64,000 nucleotides of DNA, from NCBI GenBank assembly GCA_945862165.1, contig CAMAXI010000002.1, positions 248,001-312,000 of the forward strand. The letters run 5' to 3'. Shown here piece by piece: positions 46,826 through 57,102 of the stretch. Made by a program: the position numbers and the translations under genes. The DNA comes from Chryseobacterium gleum. Its GTDB lineage: Bacteria > Bacteroidota > Bacteroidia > Flavobacteriales_D > Crocinitomicaceae. Within the stretch, counting starts at the first letter, position 1. Each line of letters begins with the position of its first letter. A model generated the notes under the pieces. It was not told where the DNA came from. It saw only the letters and a program-made list of their open reading frames with translations, and did no database searches.

Positions 46826-49099
46826 ATGAAAAAACAATTACTTTTTGTAACAGTACTTTTTTTAAGTATATCATCAATTTTCGCGCAAAATGTGCCGAAT
46901 TATGTACCTACAAATGGCTTAGTTGGTTGGTGGCCATTTAATGGGAATGCGAATGATGAGTCAGGGAATGGAAATCATGGCACTGTGAATGGTGCGGCTT
47001 TGACAGCTGATAGAATTGGAAAAGCCAATAATGCCTATAAATTTAATGGAGCTGAAAAAATTGTAATTCAAAACACCATTTTAACAAATGATTTTACAGA
47101 TCAAAGTACGTCTGTATGGATTAATACTAAAGTTGGAGCTACAACAATTATGTCTGATCGAGGAAAAAATGGAGGATATCCAGGTTATTTTTGGTACAAA
47201 AACAGTTTATTTGTTGATAGCATTGGAGATTGGAGGTCAGTTTCTCATAATAATAATTGTGTTAATGAATCATACAGCAAATCTAATTCGAGTGTAATAG
47301 ATGGAAACTGGCATCATTTGTTGATTGTATGGGATTCAAAAAACAATTTAATAAAACTTTATACTGACGGTGTTCTAACAAAAACCAATACAAGTATAAA
47401 TAAAAATTGTTATGGTAATGTTGGTCAACCTTTAACAATTGGTTGTTTTCCAGGCTATCCAGGTATTTCAGATTTAAGCTTCTATAATGGTTTAATAGAC
47501 GACATAGCCATCTATAACCGCGCACTAAGCGAACAAGAAATCACTAACTTATACAACGGTGGTTCGCAATCTACAATAGCATCCACCAAAGTCTTCGTAG
47601 ATGCTCCAGCAAGCGTAAAACAAAATGACACCTTACAATTATCCATCAGCACTGAAACGTTGAATACGAGTGATAATGTAATTGCTTATCAAACAGATTT
47701 TTCCTACGACACAACACGTTATACCTATTTGAGTAATAATTTGGTTGGAACATTAAACACCAATGGAAGTGTGGTAGTAAATAGTACTAAAAACGGAAAA
47801 CTATCTATTAGCTACATGTCTCAAACAGCATTAAATGGTGCAGGAAGTTTGATGAAATTGAAATTTAAATCCAACAATACATTAGGACAAGGAATTTTTG
47901 GTTTGTCTAATTTCTTGTATAACACCACAACCATTACAAGTTTAAAAAGTGACACGGTAGTTACGATTGATGGTATCCCTCCAACGGCAAAAATCACATA
48001 TTCCGTGAATCCAGCGCGTAAAGGAGATTCCCTTTTAATTACGGTAAAATTCAATGAAAAAATGGCGGTTTCACCAGTTCCTCAATTGAATTTAACAGGT
48101 CAAAATACCTTAGCTAATTCTAATTTAACCAAAGTGAATGATACAACTTATACCTACTGGTGGGTAGTTGAGAAAGGAAACGGAGCAGTAAATGTAAATT
48201 TAGCTACAGGTAAAGATTTAGGTGGAAATGGTATTGTTGCAACACCTACACAAAATCCAAGTTTTACAGTATTACCAACGTTATTTGGAGATATTGATAC
48301 AAACAAATCAGTACAAGCGTATGATGCAGCTTTGGCATTGCAATACTCTGTAGGTTTAAACCCATTACCAACAATGGATCCTTTACCTTGGTCCAATTGG
48401 AGATTAGCAGTAGCAAACGTAGATACGGTTGGAAATGTGACTGCAAATGATGCTTCTTTGATTTTACAATATTCAGCAAAATTGATTTCTACTTTCCCAG
48501 CAGATGCGAAGAAACGTGGTGGTGATGCACCAACAGCAGATGTGACAGTTAGCAAAGAAGGAAACCAATTAGTATTTAGAACAACTGGTACATTGTATGG
48601 TTTTAATGTCTATTTCAAGGAAAATTTCAATGCTTTTGGTCAACCAGAAGTTAGCGATAAAAATGTAATTTTGGCGACGAATATAAATGCAACAACTTAC
48701 AACCTTGGTTTAGCATCTACTAAACCAATTACCGTAAATGAACCATTTTTAATTATTCCAATCCTAACAAACACAGACGTTAAAGGAACAATGGATATCG
48801 TAGCAAATACGCAAGAAAAATCCTTAGCATATGGTGCAGCTTTAAGTATTTTAGAAATTAATAAAGAAATGCTAATTGTATATCCTAACCCAACGAAAGA
48901 TATAGTGACGATTAAAAATGCACAAGGAAACACACTTCGTATCCTAAATGTAGAAGGAAAAGAAGTGTATAATCAAAAGATGACTGGAAACACAATGGAT
49001 GTCTCTTTAAAAACAGTAGGTGCTAAAGGAATGTATATACTACATATCCAAGATGCAAATAATGAAAGCATTCAAAGTAAACAAATTATTTTAGAATAA
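46826..49099 (+). CDS. Secreted LamG / cohesin-like / Ig-like / dockerin-like protein with T9SS type A sorting tail
   Basis: NGLVGWWPFNGNANDESGNGNHGTVNGA; VDAPASVKQNDTLQLSI...; GDIDTNKSVQAYDAALALQYSVG and ANVDTVGNVTANDASLILQYSAK; VYPNPTKDIVTI. Confidence 0.85.
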   Translation: MKKQLLFVTVLFLSISSIFAQNVPNYVPTNGLVGWWPFNGNANDESGNGNHGTVNGAALTADRIGKANNAYKFNGAEKIVIQNTILTNDFTDQSTSVWINTKVGATTIMSDRGKNGGYPGYFWYKNSLFVDSIGDWRSVSHNNNCVNESYSKSNSSVIDGNWHHLLIVWDSKNNLIKLYTDGVLTKTNTSINKNCYGNVGQPLTIGCFPGYPGISDLSFYNGLIDDIAIYNRALSEQEITNLYNGGSQSTIASTKVFVDAPASVKQNDTLQLSISTETLNTSDNVIAYQTDFSYDTTRYTYLSNNLVGTLNTNGSVVVNSTKNGKLSISYMSQTALNGAGSLMKLKFKSNNTLGQGIFGLSNFLYNTTTITSLKSDTVVTIDGIPPTAKITYSVNPARKGDSLLITVKFNEKMAVSPVPQLNLTGQNTLANSNLTKVNDTTYTYWWVVEKGNGAVNVNLATGKDLGGNGIVATPTQNPSFTVLPTLFGDIDTNKSVQAYDAALALQYSVGLNPLPTMDPLPWSNWRLAVANVDTVGNVTANDASLILQYSAKLISTFPADAKKRGGDAPTADVTVSKEGNQLVFRTTGTLYGFNVYFKENFNAFGQPEVSDKNVILATNINATTYNLGLASTKPITVNEPFLIIPILTNTDVKGTMDIVANTQEKSLAYGAALSILEINKEMLIVYPNPTKDIVTIKNAQGNTLRILNVEGKEVYNQKMTGNTMDVSLKTVGAKGMYILHIQDANNESIQSKQIILE

Positions 49100-49120
49100 T
49101 TTATCTAAAACATAAAATGT

Positions 49121-49150
49121 AACCCTGTTCAGCAATGGACAGGGTTTTTT
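49121..49150 (+). terminator. Rho-independent terminator
   Basis: AACCCTGTTC-AGCAAT-GGACAGGGTTTTTT. Confidence 0.85.
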
Positions 49151-49239
49151 ATTTTATAACACTTCAATTTAACTGACCTACATCACATTTTAATACTCCA
49201 CTCTTTCCTAACTTTGTACTATATAAATTGTATACTACG

Positions 49240-49734
49240 ATGAGATCACAAGTTGCTATATACGATAACCATGAAAAAGCGGTAGAAGCTTTAGGAAAAT
49301 TAAAAGAAGCTAATTTCAACATGGAACATACTTCCTTGATTGGTCAAGCTGAAATTATCGATGACCATGTGCACGTAAAATCTGTAACAGATATGCGTAT
49401 CAAAACAACTGCAATTGGGGTTGTTGCTACGTCCACCTTAGGCTTACTTTCAGGCATTGGTGTATTCGCTATTCCAGGTTTAGGATTCCTTTTTGGAGCT
49501 GGGGCTTTAGTTGGTGCAATCGCAGGACTAGAAATTGGCGTTGTTGGAACAGGTATTTTTAGTGTATTAACCGCTGCTGGATTTAAAAATGATAATATCG
49601 TGAAATACGAAGAGCATATCAAAGAAGGGCGTTTCTTAGTAATAGTAAAAGGTCCTTTAGAAGAAATCGAAAAAGCAGAACATATTTTACATACGGAAGG
49701 CACCCATTTGGGATTGGAATTATTGGATAAATAA
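49240..49734 (+). CDS. General stress protein-like (YflT/GSP17M-type) glycine-zipper membrane protein
   Basis: QVAIYDNHEKAVEALGKLKEANF, Gly/Ala-rich hydrophobic centre; ATG at 49240 likely start. Confidence 0.7.
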   Translation: MRSQVAIYDNHEKAVEALGKLKEANFNMEHTSLIGQAEIIDDHVHVKSVTDMRIKTTAIGVVATSTLGLLSGIGVFAIPGLGFLFGAGALVGAIAGLEIGVVGTGIFSVLTAAGFKNDNIVKYEEHIKEGRFLVIVKGPLEEIEKAEHILHTEGTHLGLELLDK

Positions 49735-49771
49735 TTTTTTGTTTTTATTATATATTCGAATTATATATGGA

Positions 49772-49809
49772 TGTATGTAGGGATAGGGCATGCCCTATCC
49801 CTACATACA
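49772..49809. repeat. 38-bp perfect palindrome
   Basis: TGTATGTAGGGATAGGGCATGCCCTATCCCTACATACA. Confidence 0.95.
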
Positions 49810-49920
49810 ATAAAAACATCCCTACATACAATAAAAAACATCCCTACATACAATAAAAAAAATATCCCTACTGCAATAAAAATATCCCTACCTATAATAA
49901 AAATATATCCCTATAAAATA
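49797..49920. repeat. Degenerate tandem array of ATCCCTACATACAATAAAAAAC units (about 6 units)
   Basis: Unit ATCCCTAC(ATA)CAATAAAAA(A)C repeated with increasing divergence away from the palindrome. Confidence 0.92.
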
Positions 49921-49921
49921 A

Positions 49922-52231
49922 TCACGATTCCACGTACACCCGATGTACACGTGACGAAACAGACGTCAACACTTCATAGGGTATCGTATTCATTTTTTTA
50001 GCATAGGCGGATAAAGATTGATGTTCGCCTATGATTTCAACGGCATCTCCCTCCAAAACTTCCACATTAGAGACGTCGATCATCGTCATATCCATACACA
50101 CATTACCAACTACCGGACAAAATACACCATGGATAACCATTCCACCTGCCCCATTGCCTAAAGTTCTTCTAAAACCATCTGCATAACCAATAGGTATTAC
50201 GGCAATTTTCATTGTTTTTTGGGCAACAAAAGTACACCCATAACCTACAGATTCTCCTGTCTGAATGGTTTTTACCTGCGTAACCACACTTTTCCATGCA
50301 ACAGCCGATTGTAGGGACGCTTGTACTTGCGCATTCGAACTATAGCCATACATACCAATCCCCAAGCGTACCATATCTAAATGGGCAGAAGGATAATTTG
50401 CAATTGCTTCAGAATTAGCAATATGCTTAATATATGGATAGGAAATAGTTGCATCTAAATAACGAATAATTTCGTTGAACTTTTCAATTTGACCATGTGT
50501 AAAAGTGAAATTTTGAGCATTATCTGCATCTGCTAAATGACTATATACACTTTGTAATTTTATTTCTGGTTGTGTTTGTAAAATCGCAATAAGTTCATCT
50601 AAATCAGCCTGTTCAAATCCCAAACGTCGCATACCTGTATCAAACTTTACATGCACCGGATAATTTTCAAGGCCTTCTCGAATTAATACCTTAATAAAAT
50701 CATCTAACATCTTAAAAGAATAGATTGCTGGTTCTAATTGATACTGAATAATATCATCAAAACCATCTTCTTCCGCATTCATGACTAAAATTGGGACAGT
50801 TATCCCATGTTTGCGCAATTCTACTCCCTCATCTGCATAGGCTACGCCTAAATAATTAACGCCGTTTTTTTGGAGGTATTGTGCAATTTTTATGGCTCCT
50901 GAACCATACGAAGAGGCTTTCACCATCGCTAAAATTTTACACGTATTTGGTAAATATGTGCGATAAACCTCTATATTATGCTTAACAGCAGATAAATCTA
51001 TTTCTAAAGTTGTTTTATGCTTTTTCAATTGAAATAATCGGACTAATTTTTGAAGTTGCGCGGAACGTGTTCCTTTAATAAGTACGGTTGCGTTAGATAT
51101 TTCTGTAACCGGAATTTCTGTGCCTTCCTCCAAATAATACACAGCATTCAGTTTAAAACCAGCAACTACCTCTTTCACTTCCTGAATTTGCTCCTGCGAA
51201 AAACCGGTAGTAGCTATAATTGCAACGCGCTGCTTGTGTTCCGAAATACTTAATTGATATTCCAACGATTGCACCAAGGCGTCTAAATCCAAGTTGTACG
51301 AATCATTAATAATGGTAGTTTGATTAATCCCTTCGAAAGTTTCCATACGCAAAGCCAAACGCGGCAAAGTCTTGATACGTTCTTTAAGTATTTCACTATT
51401 TTTTTCAAAGTAAAGAGCGATAGCAACAACCAATTCTAAATTACGCTTACTAACCGCATCGTTAAATGGATTTAAATCTACTAATTCTTTCGTTGAATCA
51501 TTAAGTTGTACCACACCTCTAATTGAATTTAACTGATTACTATTCAATAAAATATCTTCTGAAAACCAAGTCATTTCACAGGTTTCAAATGCTTTTAATT
51601 TTTCAGCTAAATGTTGCTCTTTCGTTTCAAAGTTGTATGAATGTGCACGACCAAATGCGGTGAAAATTCCATACGTAGATTGAATCATTTCTACCAAGCT
51701 TTGCATCTCATTTGGTGCAGAAATACCAGCTTCTATCAATGCCATTTCGTGTGTTTCGTTGATTTCCAACAAAGAAAGGGCAACACCCAATTGAGAATTA
51801 AAACTTTTTGGACTTCTAACTATTTTTTTAGTAGATGAAAGCAAGTGATATAGCCATTCTTTAACTATTGTTTTTCCTACACTTCCTGTGATAATAAAAA
51901 CAGGAAGTAAGAATTGATTGCGATGAAAAGTTGCTAATTTTTGAAGTGCTTTCAACGGTGAATCTACCACTAAAAAACACGCATCCGAAAATGTTTCTAT
52001 ACCAAAACTTGCGTCTACCACAAAAACACGCACTCCTTTTTGATAGGCATCTGCAATAAAACTTAGACCATCTCTAAATTTTCCAGGTAAAGCAAAAAAA
52101 ACAGTGTTTTGTGTATCCGACAATTTACGGGTGTCATAAGCAACACGATGTAATATATCGGTATAAGATCCTATAACTTGATTTGCCTGAATGGCAGATG
52201 TAAATTGCGCTATGGTTAAATTTAATTTCAA
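49922..52231 (-). CDS. murF-alr: Bifunctional MurF (UDP-MurNAc-tripeptide D-alanyl-D-alanine ligase) / alanine racemase
   Basis: MurF half (VFFALPGKFRDGLSFI, TGSVGKTIVKEWLYHLL) fused to Alr half (LEIDLSAVKHNIEVYR, AMVKASSYGSGA, DTGMRRLGF). Confidence 0.93.
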   Translation of the reverse strand: MKLNLTIAQFTSAIQANQVIGSYTDILHRVAYDTRKLSDTQNTVFFALPGKFRDGLSFIADAYQKGVRVFVVDASFGIETFSDACFLVVDSPLKALQKLATFHRNQFLLPVFIITGSVGKTIVKEWLYHLLSSTKKIVRSPKSFNSQLGVALSLLEINETHEMALIEAGISAPNEMQSLVEMIQSTYGIFTAFGRAHSYNFETKEQHLAEKLKAFETCEMTWFSEDILLNSNQLNSIRGVVQLNDSTKELVDLNPFNDAVSKRNLELVVAIALYFEKNSEILKERIKTLPRLALRMETFEGINQTTIINDSYNLDLDALVQSLEYQLSISEHKQRVAIIATTGFSQEQIQEVKEVVAGFKLNAVYYLEEGTEIPVTEISNATVLIKGTRSAQLQKLVRLFQLKKHKTTLEIDLSAVKHNIEVYRTYLPNTCKILAMVKASSYGSGAIKIAQYLQKNGVNYLGVAYADEGVELRKHGITVPILVMNAEEDGFDDIIQYQLEPAIYSFKMLDDFIKVLIREGLENYPVHVKFDTGMRRLGFEQADLDELIAILQTQPEIKLQSVYSHLADADNAQNFTFTHGQIEKFNEIIRYLDATISYPYIKHIANSEAIANYPSAHLDMVRLGIGMYGYSSNAQVQASLQSAVAWKSVVTQVKTIQTGESVGYGCTFVAQKTMKIAVIPIGYADGFRRTLGNGAGGMVIHGVFCPVVGNVCMDMTMIDVSNVEVLEGDAVEIIGEHQSLSAYAKKMNTIPYEVLTSVSSRVHRVYVES

Positions 52232-52318
52232 ATATAAAAGCGATAGATAAAAGTCACCATAAATGTAAGAAAATATCCTATTTATACGTTTAATATTCTT
52301 AATCGCTCTACTAACTAA

Positions 52319-54643
52319 ATGAAAAAGTATATTTTCGCTAAAAAATTACACACGTTGAAATTTCTTTCTCTATTTATACTGTTTCTAGTTCATGCTGCTT
52401 TCACACAAGCCCAGGTGACAACACCCGAGCGTGAAAAAGAAATGGAAGAAGTGCATATTATACTTAAATCCAAAAAACAACGCGGGAAAGAAGTCATGAA
52501 AAAAGTGATTGAAAAACGCGAATTCTATGCAGATCAACTAAAAAATTATTCGGTAGAAACCTACTGTTTTACTACATTGGATAAAGAAGTAGATGACACC
52601 ATTCAGAAAGATGTAAAAGAAACAAAGCGCATTGATCAACTAGAATGGAATGCTACGAGTTACTATAAAACGAATGGTAACTATAAAGATGTATTCCATG
52701 GCTATTTGAATTACGCAGAAGACATACTTTTTGTAATGGGTTCCGATGGTGGAAAATCGAGACCTAACATGATGGGAGATGAATCCATTATGCCAAATTT
52801 TTCCATAAGTGTAAACCCATTTGTATTTATTAAAGGATATAAAGAATCCGATATAAATCTTTACACGAACTTAATTTACGCTCCAAGTATTTGTGAACGT
52901 CCAATCATTTCTCCTTTAAATGCAAACGCATTTCTTTATTACGCGTTTTACCTAGAAAATGTCACTATCAATACTTTGAATCAGACGGTATACGAAATTC
53001 GCATAGACCCTATTTTTGATAACGAAGCATTATTTCAAGGACGTTTATGGATTATAGACAACACATTTACACTAGAATCCTACGATTTAATTGTAAATAC
53101 TAGTGCTTTACCATTCTTCAAGTCTATGGAAATCAAAGGGAAATATGAACTAAAAGATTCGTTTTTATTTCCGACGCAACGCGAATTCAATTATATAACA
53201 AATGAAGGGAAAAGTCTTGTTTTTGGGAATTCAAGAATCAACTATTCCAACTTCACAAAACAGATGGATGAAAAACCAACTAAATTTTGGTTAGAGCCTG
53301 TTACCTATGAGGATAAAGCATTAGTTCAAAAAAAAACGTATTGGGATTCTATTCGTCCAATACAACTTACTACCAGGGATAGTGTGTTTTTTGCTAAACA
53401 AGATAGTATATTTCAAGTACAACATTCGGATACGTTTTTACTCCGAAAAGACAGTGTTTATAATGCAGTATCCTTTATGGATATACTTTGGTATGGGGTA
53501 GGATTTAAAAACACATACAAAGGAAACAGCTTGTGGATTAGTTCATTGGCTACGCAAATTGTTCCACTTGGTGTTGGTGGTTACAGACATCGCTTTTTTG
53601 TAAAATATAATAAGAAGTTCAAAAACGGGAAAGGTTTTAACATTGAACCATTGATAGATTATGGATTTTCGAATCACGATGTAAAAGGGGAACTAACACT
53701 GGCCTATCTCTATAATCCAAATCGCGCATCACGCATCCAAATCAAAGGAGGAGATATGTACGATTTCATTAATAGTTACCAAAGTATTGTAGGAACTTGG
53801 GGTCCAGGTAATCGCGTTCGAAATCAAAAATTGGAACTGACCCACCGTATGGAAATTTTAAACGGACTTTACCTGGAAAATTCCTTTTTATATTCTAATA
53901 GAAGTTCTATCGAAGGCATCAAATATCCTGCTTGGGTGGATGGCTTTGGAACATTCGCTAAACCTACCCCATTTGAAGGCTATAAAATAAGTTTATTAAC
54001 TGCCGATTTTGAATACCACCACCAACAAAAATACCTCATCAAAAATAATCGGAAAGTAGTTATTGGTTCCAAATGGCCAACCGTTGCAGCAAAATTTAAC
54101 GTCGGAATTCCTTCCCTTTTTGGAGGACAATCCAATTTTGGCTTTTTAGAATTTCGCGTAACAGATGAACGAAAATTGAGAACCTTCGGAGATTTCTTTT
54201 TCAAACTTACGTTTGGTCAATTTCTATATAAAAACGATTTACGTGTAATCGAACATAAATATTTTAGAACGTCGGATAATTTCTTCTTTTCAAACCCTAC
54301 CAACTCCATGCAGTCCCTAGACACCAATATGAATACTTCCGCGGGTTACTTGCAAGGCAATGCGATACATCATTTCAACGGGTTCTTTTTAAATAAAATC
54401 TGGGGAATTAATAAATTAAAATTAGAAGAGTCTGTTGGTTGCGGAATACTGACAATTCCAAACACGCAATTTTTACAAACAGAAATATATGTAGGTGTGG
54501 AACGAAAATTCAGAATTCGGAGAGACCTATTAAAATTTGGCGTGTATTTAATCAGTGCAAATTCTACCCATGCACCACATTCGTTTCGATTCAAAATAGG
54601 TATCAATGGCTACGATACCTTCCGATCTAAATGGTTGTATTGA
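52319..54643 (+). CDS. DUF5686-like outer-membrane protein
   Basis: Signal peptide, long beta-barrel-like C-terminal half, FKSMEIKGKYELKDSFLFPTQREFNY. Confidence 0.65.
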   Translation: MKKYIFAKKLHTLKFLSLFILFLVHAAFTQAQVTTPEREKEMEEVHIILKSKKQRGKEVMKKVIEKREFYADQLKNYSVETYCFTTLDKEVDDTIQKDVKETKRIDQLEWNATSYYKTNGNYKDVFHGYLNYAEDILFVMGSDGGKSRPNMMGDESIMPNFSISVNPFVFIKGYKESDINLYTNLIYAPSICERPIISPLNANAFLYYAFYLENVTINTLNQTVYEIRIDPIFDNEALFQGRLWIIDNTFTLESYDLIVNTSALPFFKSMEIKGKYELKDSFLFPTQREFNYITNEGKSLVFGNSRINYSNFTKQMDEKPTKFWLEPVTYEDKALVQKKTYWDSIRPIQLTTRDSVFFAKQDSIFQVQHSDTFLLRKDSVYNAVSFMDILWYGVGFKNTYKGNSLWISSLATQIVPLGVGGYRHRFFVKYNKKFKNGKGFNIEPLIDYGFSNHDVKGELTLAYLYNPNRASRIQIKGGDMYDFINSYQSIVGTWGPGNRVRNQKLELTHRMEILNGLYLENSFLYSNRSSIEGIKYPAWVDGFGTFAKPTPFEGYKISLLTADFEYHHQQKYLIKNNRKVVIGSKWPTVAAKFNVGIPSLFGGQSNFGFLEFRVTDERKLRTFGDFFFKLTFGQFLYKNDLRVIEHKYFRTSDNFFFSNPTNSMQSLDTNMNTSAGYLQGNAIHHFNGFFLNKIWGINKLKLEESVGCGILTIPNTQFLQTEIYVGVERKFRIRRDLLKFGVYLISANSTHAPHSFRFKIGINGYDTFRSKWLY

Positions 54644-54652
54644 TATTATACT

Positions 54653-55042
54653 TTAAAAACTCAAGTCAACTACCAACTTGCGTGTATGTATCTTCCAAAC
54701 ACCACCTTCTTGTACAAATGTATCATGATATACACCTGTCATGATTGTCTTCGTAGACTCAATTGCATCAACAACCAACAAATAACTTTGTGCATAAGCT
54801 CCACCTTCGTGCAAATCGACCAAGGTATTCGTTATGAAGTGTCGTTTTCCGCGAGTAAACTCAACTATTTTAGATAATAACGCCTCAATTTCTTCTTTTC
54901 CTTTTGCTTTTCCAATGCGTAATTCCAATTTCCCATCTTCGATAAACAAATCGCGGCATACATCGATGCGTTCAATATCTAAATGAATGGTATAGGAATT
55001 TATAAGCTCTGTGATCTGAAATTTATCAAATATGTCTTGCAT
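54653..55042 (-). CDS. SnoaL-like / NTF2-fold protein
   Basis: ITELINSYTIHLDIERIDVCRDLFIEDGKLEL, HFITNTLVDLHEGGAYAQSYLLVVD. Confidence 0.82.
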   Translation of the reverse strand: MQDIFDKFQITELINSYTIHLDIERIDVCRDLFIEDGKLELRIGKAKGKEEIEALLSKIVEFTRGKRHFITNTLVDLHEGGAYAQSYLLVVDAIESTKTIMTGVYHDTFVQEGGVWKIHTRKLVVDLSF

Positions 55043-55073
55043 TGGAAAATGTTTAAATGGAATGTTCTAAGTC

Positions 55074-55095
55074 AGTCTGAGCGTAGTCGAAGACT
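55074..55095. repeat. GAGCGTAGTCGAAG-type extragenic palindrome at the 3' end of the OmpA gene
   Basis: AGTCTGAGCGTAGTCGAAGACT; AGTCT/AGACT ends. Confidence 0.5.
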
Positions 55096-56059
55096 ACTTA
55101 CTAATCAACTCATACAACGGATTCAAATTCGGAGAAATAATAATATCAATACGACGATTTTTTGCTTTGTCTAATTCGTCTACTGGATGGAATTCACCGC
55201 GTCCTGCAGCCATTAAAATAGTTGGACTAATCGCAGTATTTCCAGTCATGATTTCAACCACTGAAGTTGCACGCAAAACAGACAATTCCCAGTTGTTTTT
55301 AGGATGACCAGCACGTGTCATTTTATCACTATCGGTATGACCTTCCACGATGATCTCTAATTCTTTTTCATTTTCTAACACTTTAGCCAAATCAATCAAA
55401 GCTGTTTTTCCTTCTGGTTCTACATCCGTACTTCCAGTCTTAAACAATAATTTAGCCTCCAAACTCACATAAATTTTACCATTTTTGTTAACTACCGTTA
55501 ACCCACGATTTTTATACGCCAATAAAGCATCAGCAACCTTTTTTTGTAACATCTTAATGGCATCGTCTTTGCGTTGCATCATCTCTTCCAATTCATTAAC
55601 GCGCTTCTCACGATCTGCTAATAAACGTTGTTTTTCTCTCAATTCCTCTTCTAATTCTTTAAGCACGTCTTGTTTACGTTGCAATTCGATGCTCTTCGCA
55701 TCCATTTCTGCTTGCATACTTCCAGCACTTTTCGAAATCGTTGCACGATCATTTTCAATGCGTTTTTCGTAAGCTTTATTTTGCTCTTCTAGTTTTCCAA
55801 ATTTTGTTCGTAGATCACGCAATAATTCGCCTAAATTAGTAGTGTCTAATTTCAATTGCGTAGCTTCTTTCTGTAAAACATTTAATGTTGCCCCTAATTC
55901 ATTCGATTTTGTTTCAAAATTGATTGCTTTATCCTTCAATGCATTCAATTCTTCTTCACACAAACGTGCTTTATCTTTTACATCATTGTATTTTTTCATT
56001 GGGACACAGCCTACTAAAAGCAGACAAGCGGTAAAAAAGACGATACAGGTGTTTTTCAT
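55094..56059 (-). CDS. OmpA-family lipoprotein with long coiled coil
   Basis: MKNTCIVFFTACLLLVGC lipobox; heptad-rich region; KTALIDLAKVLENEKELEIIVEGHTDSDKM and NWELSVLRATSVVEIM OmpA-C. Confidence 0.9.
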   Translation of the reverse strand: MKNTCIVFFTACLLLVGCVPMKKYNDVKDKARLCEEELNALKDKAINFETKSNELGATLNVLQKEATQLKLDTTNLGELLRDLRTKFGKLEEQNKAYEKRIENDRATISKSAGSMQAEMDAKSIELQRKQDVLKELEEELREKQRLLADREKRVNELEEMMQRKDDAIKMLQKKVADALLAYKNRGLTVVNKNGKIYVSLEAKLLFKTGSTDVEPEGKTALIDLAKVLENEKELEIIVEGHTDSDKMTRAGHPKNNWELSVLRATSVVEIMTGNTAISPTILMAAGRGEFHPVDELDKAKNRRIDIIISPNLNPLYELISK

Positions 56060-56175
56060 ACTAGTTAGTTTGTGGTTTACGTGACTAACAAATATCGTAA
56101 TTAGAAGCACGTTTTTCCTTGCACTACGTAATAGTTTTAAACACTAAATTTTTAGAAACTCAACAAGCACGTACC

Positions 56176-57102
56176 CTAAAATAAAGGACAAGATAGTTTA
56201 TCGGTTGGTCTCGTTTCACAGGAAGAATAATGAAAGGATAATTCGTGGGTTAATAATGCCACCGTATTTATTTTGGAACTTATAAAATCTACCGAATACC
56301 CAAATGCAAATTGGTCTTTAAATCGCACTTGCATCATACCAATAAAAGACTCGTTATTTCGGATACCAAGTCCAATTTTAAAAGCATCTTTAAAATCTAA
56401 AAAGGCATTCAAATCAATAGACATAGGAGAATTTACGGTTTTTTTAACTAATAAATTAGGAACAATTGTGTATTTCTCATTAATTGCATAGCGAAACCCA
56501 CTCGATAAATTATAATGCAAACGATAATAAGATTCTACACCCATACCTGTCCATTTAGAAGCGCTTAATTGATCCAAACTTAATCCTACAAAATAATTTT
56601 TTCCATCCCACCAAGTCCCAAAACACGCGATTGGGGTGTAAAAAGTACTACTCTTTTGGGTAGCTGGGTCTGCTTGAAATGTCGTGATATTTCTATTAGA
56701 AAATGTCATCTGCCTTGCACCTACATTCACCCCAAAGGAAATACGTGTTGCTTGTGTAAAATTAAAATGTATCGCATAGGTAAAAGACAAACCATTACTT
56801 GTAAACGGACCAATGACATCGCGCTCAAATTTAACACCAAAACCTTGACGAGGACTAAACATTTGGGTACGTTTTGTTTTTATGGGTGTAGTAAAAGTGA
56901 TCATATTACTAACAGGCGCACCCTCAAAACCTACCCATTGCAAACGACTCATTGTCTTAACTTTCGAGCAATTTTGTATCCCAGCAATAGCAGGATTATA
57001 CGCAACATGATTCCACATCCATTGCGAATATTGTGTTTCCTGCTGTGCATTTACCAGCAAAACCGTAACCAGAAAAAAGATATTCGTCCAGAACTTTTTC
57101 AT
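56176..57102 (-). CDS. PorP/SprF-family type IX secretion membrane protein
   Basis: QQETQYSQWMWNHVAYNPAIAGI, RLQWVGFEGAPVSNMITFTTPI. Confidence 0.93.
   Translation of the reverse strand: MKKFWTNIFFLVTVLLVNAQQETQYSQWMWNHVAYNPAIAGIQNCSKVKTMSRLQWVGFEGAPVSNMITFTTPIKTKRTQMFSPRQGFGVKFERDVIGPFTSNGLSFTYAIHFNFTQATRISFGVNVGARQMTFSNRNITTFQADPATQKSSTFYTPIACFGTWWDGKNYFVGLSLDQLSASKWTGMGVESYYRLHYNLSSGFRYAINEKYTIVPNLLVKKTVNSPMSIDLNAFLDFKDAFKIGLGIRNNESFIGMMQVRFKDQFAFGYSVDFISSKINTVALLTHELSFHYSSCETRPTDKLSCPLF

Noticed and set aside
49797-49920. CRISPR-like array
   Set aside because: Repeats are contiguous and degenerate with no unique spacers of regular length, and no cas genes are nearby; it is a simple tandem array seeded by a palindrome.
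49771-50001. 76-aa plus-strand ORF across the tandem array
   Set aside because: Translation is just the repeat (HTIKTSLHTIKNIPTYNKKN) and overlaps the murF-alr coding region antisense.
50300-50340. Second palindromic-element insertion in murF-alr (TGTAGGGACGCTTGTACTTGCGC)
   Set aside because: Only a partial half-site similarity, and the encoded peptide aligns with ordinary alanine racemase without an insertion.
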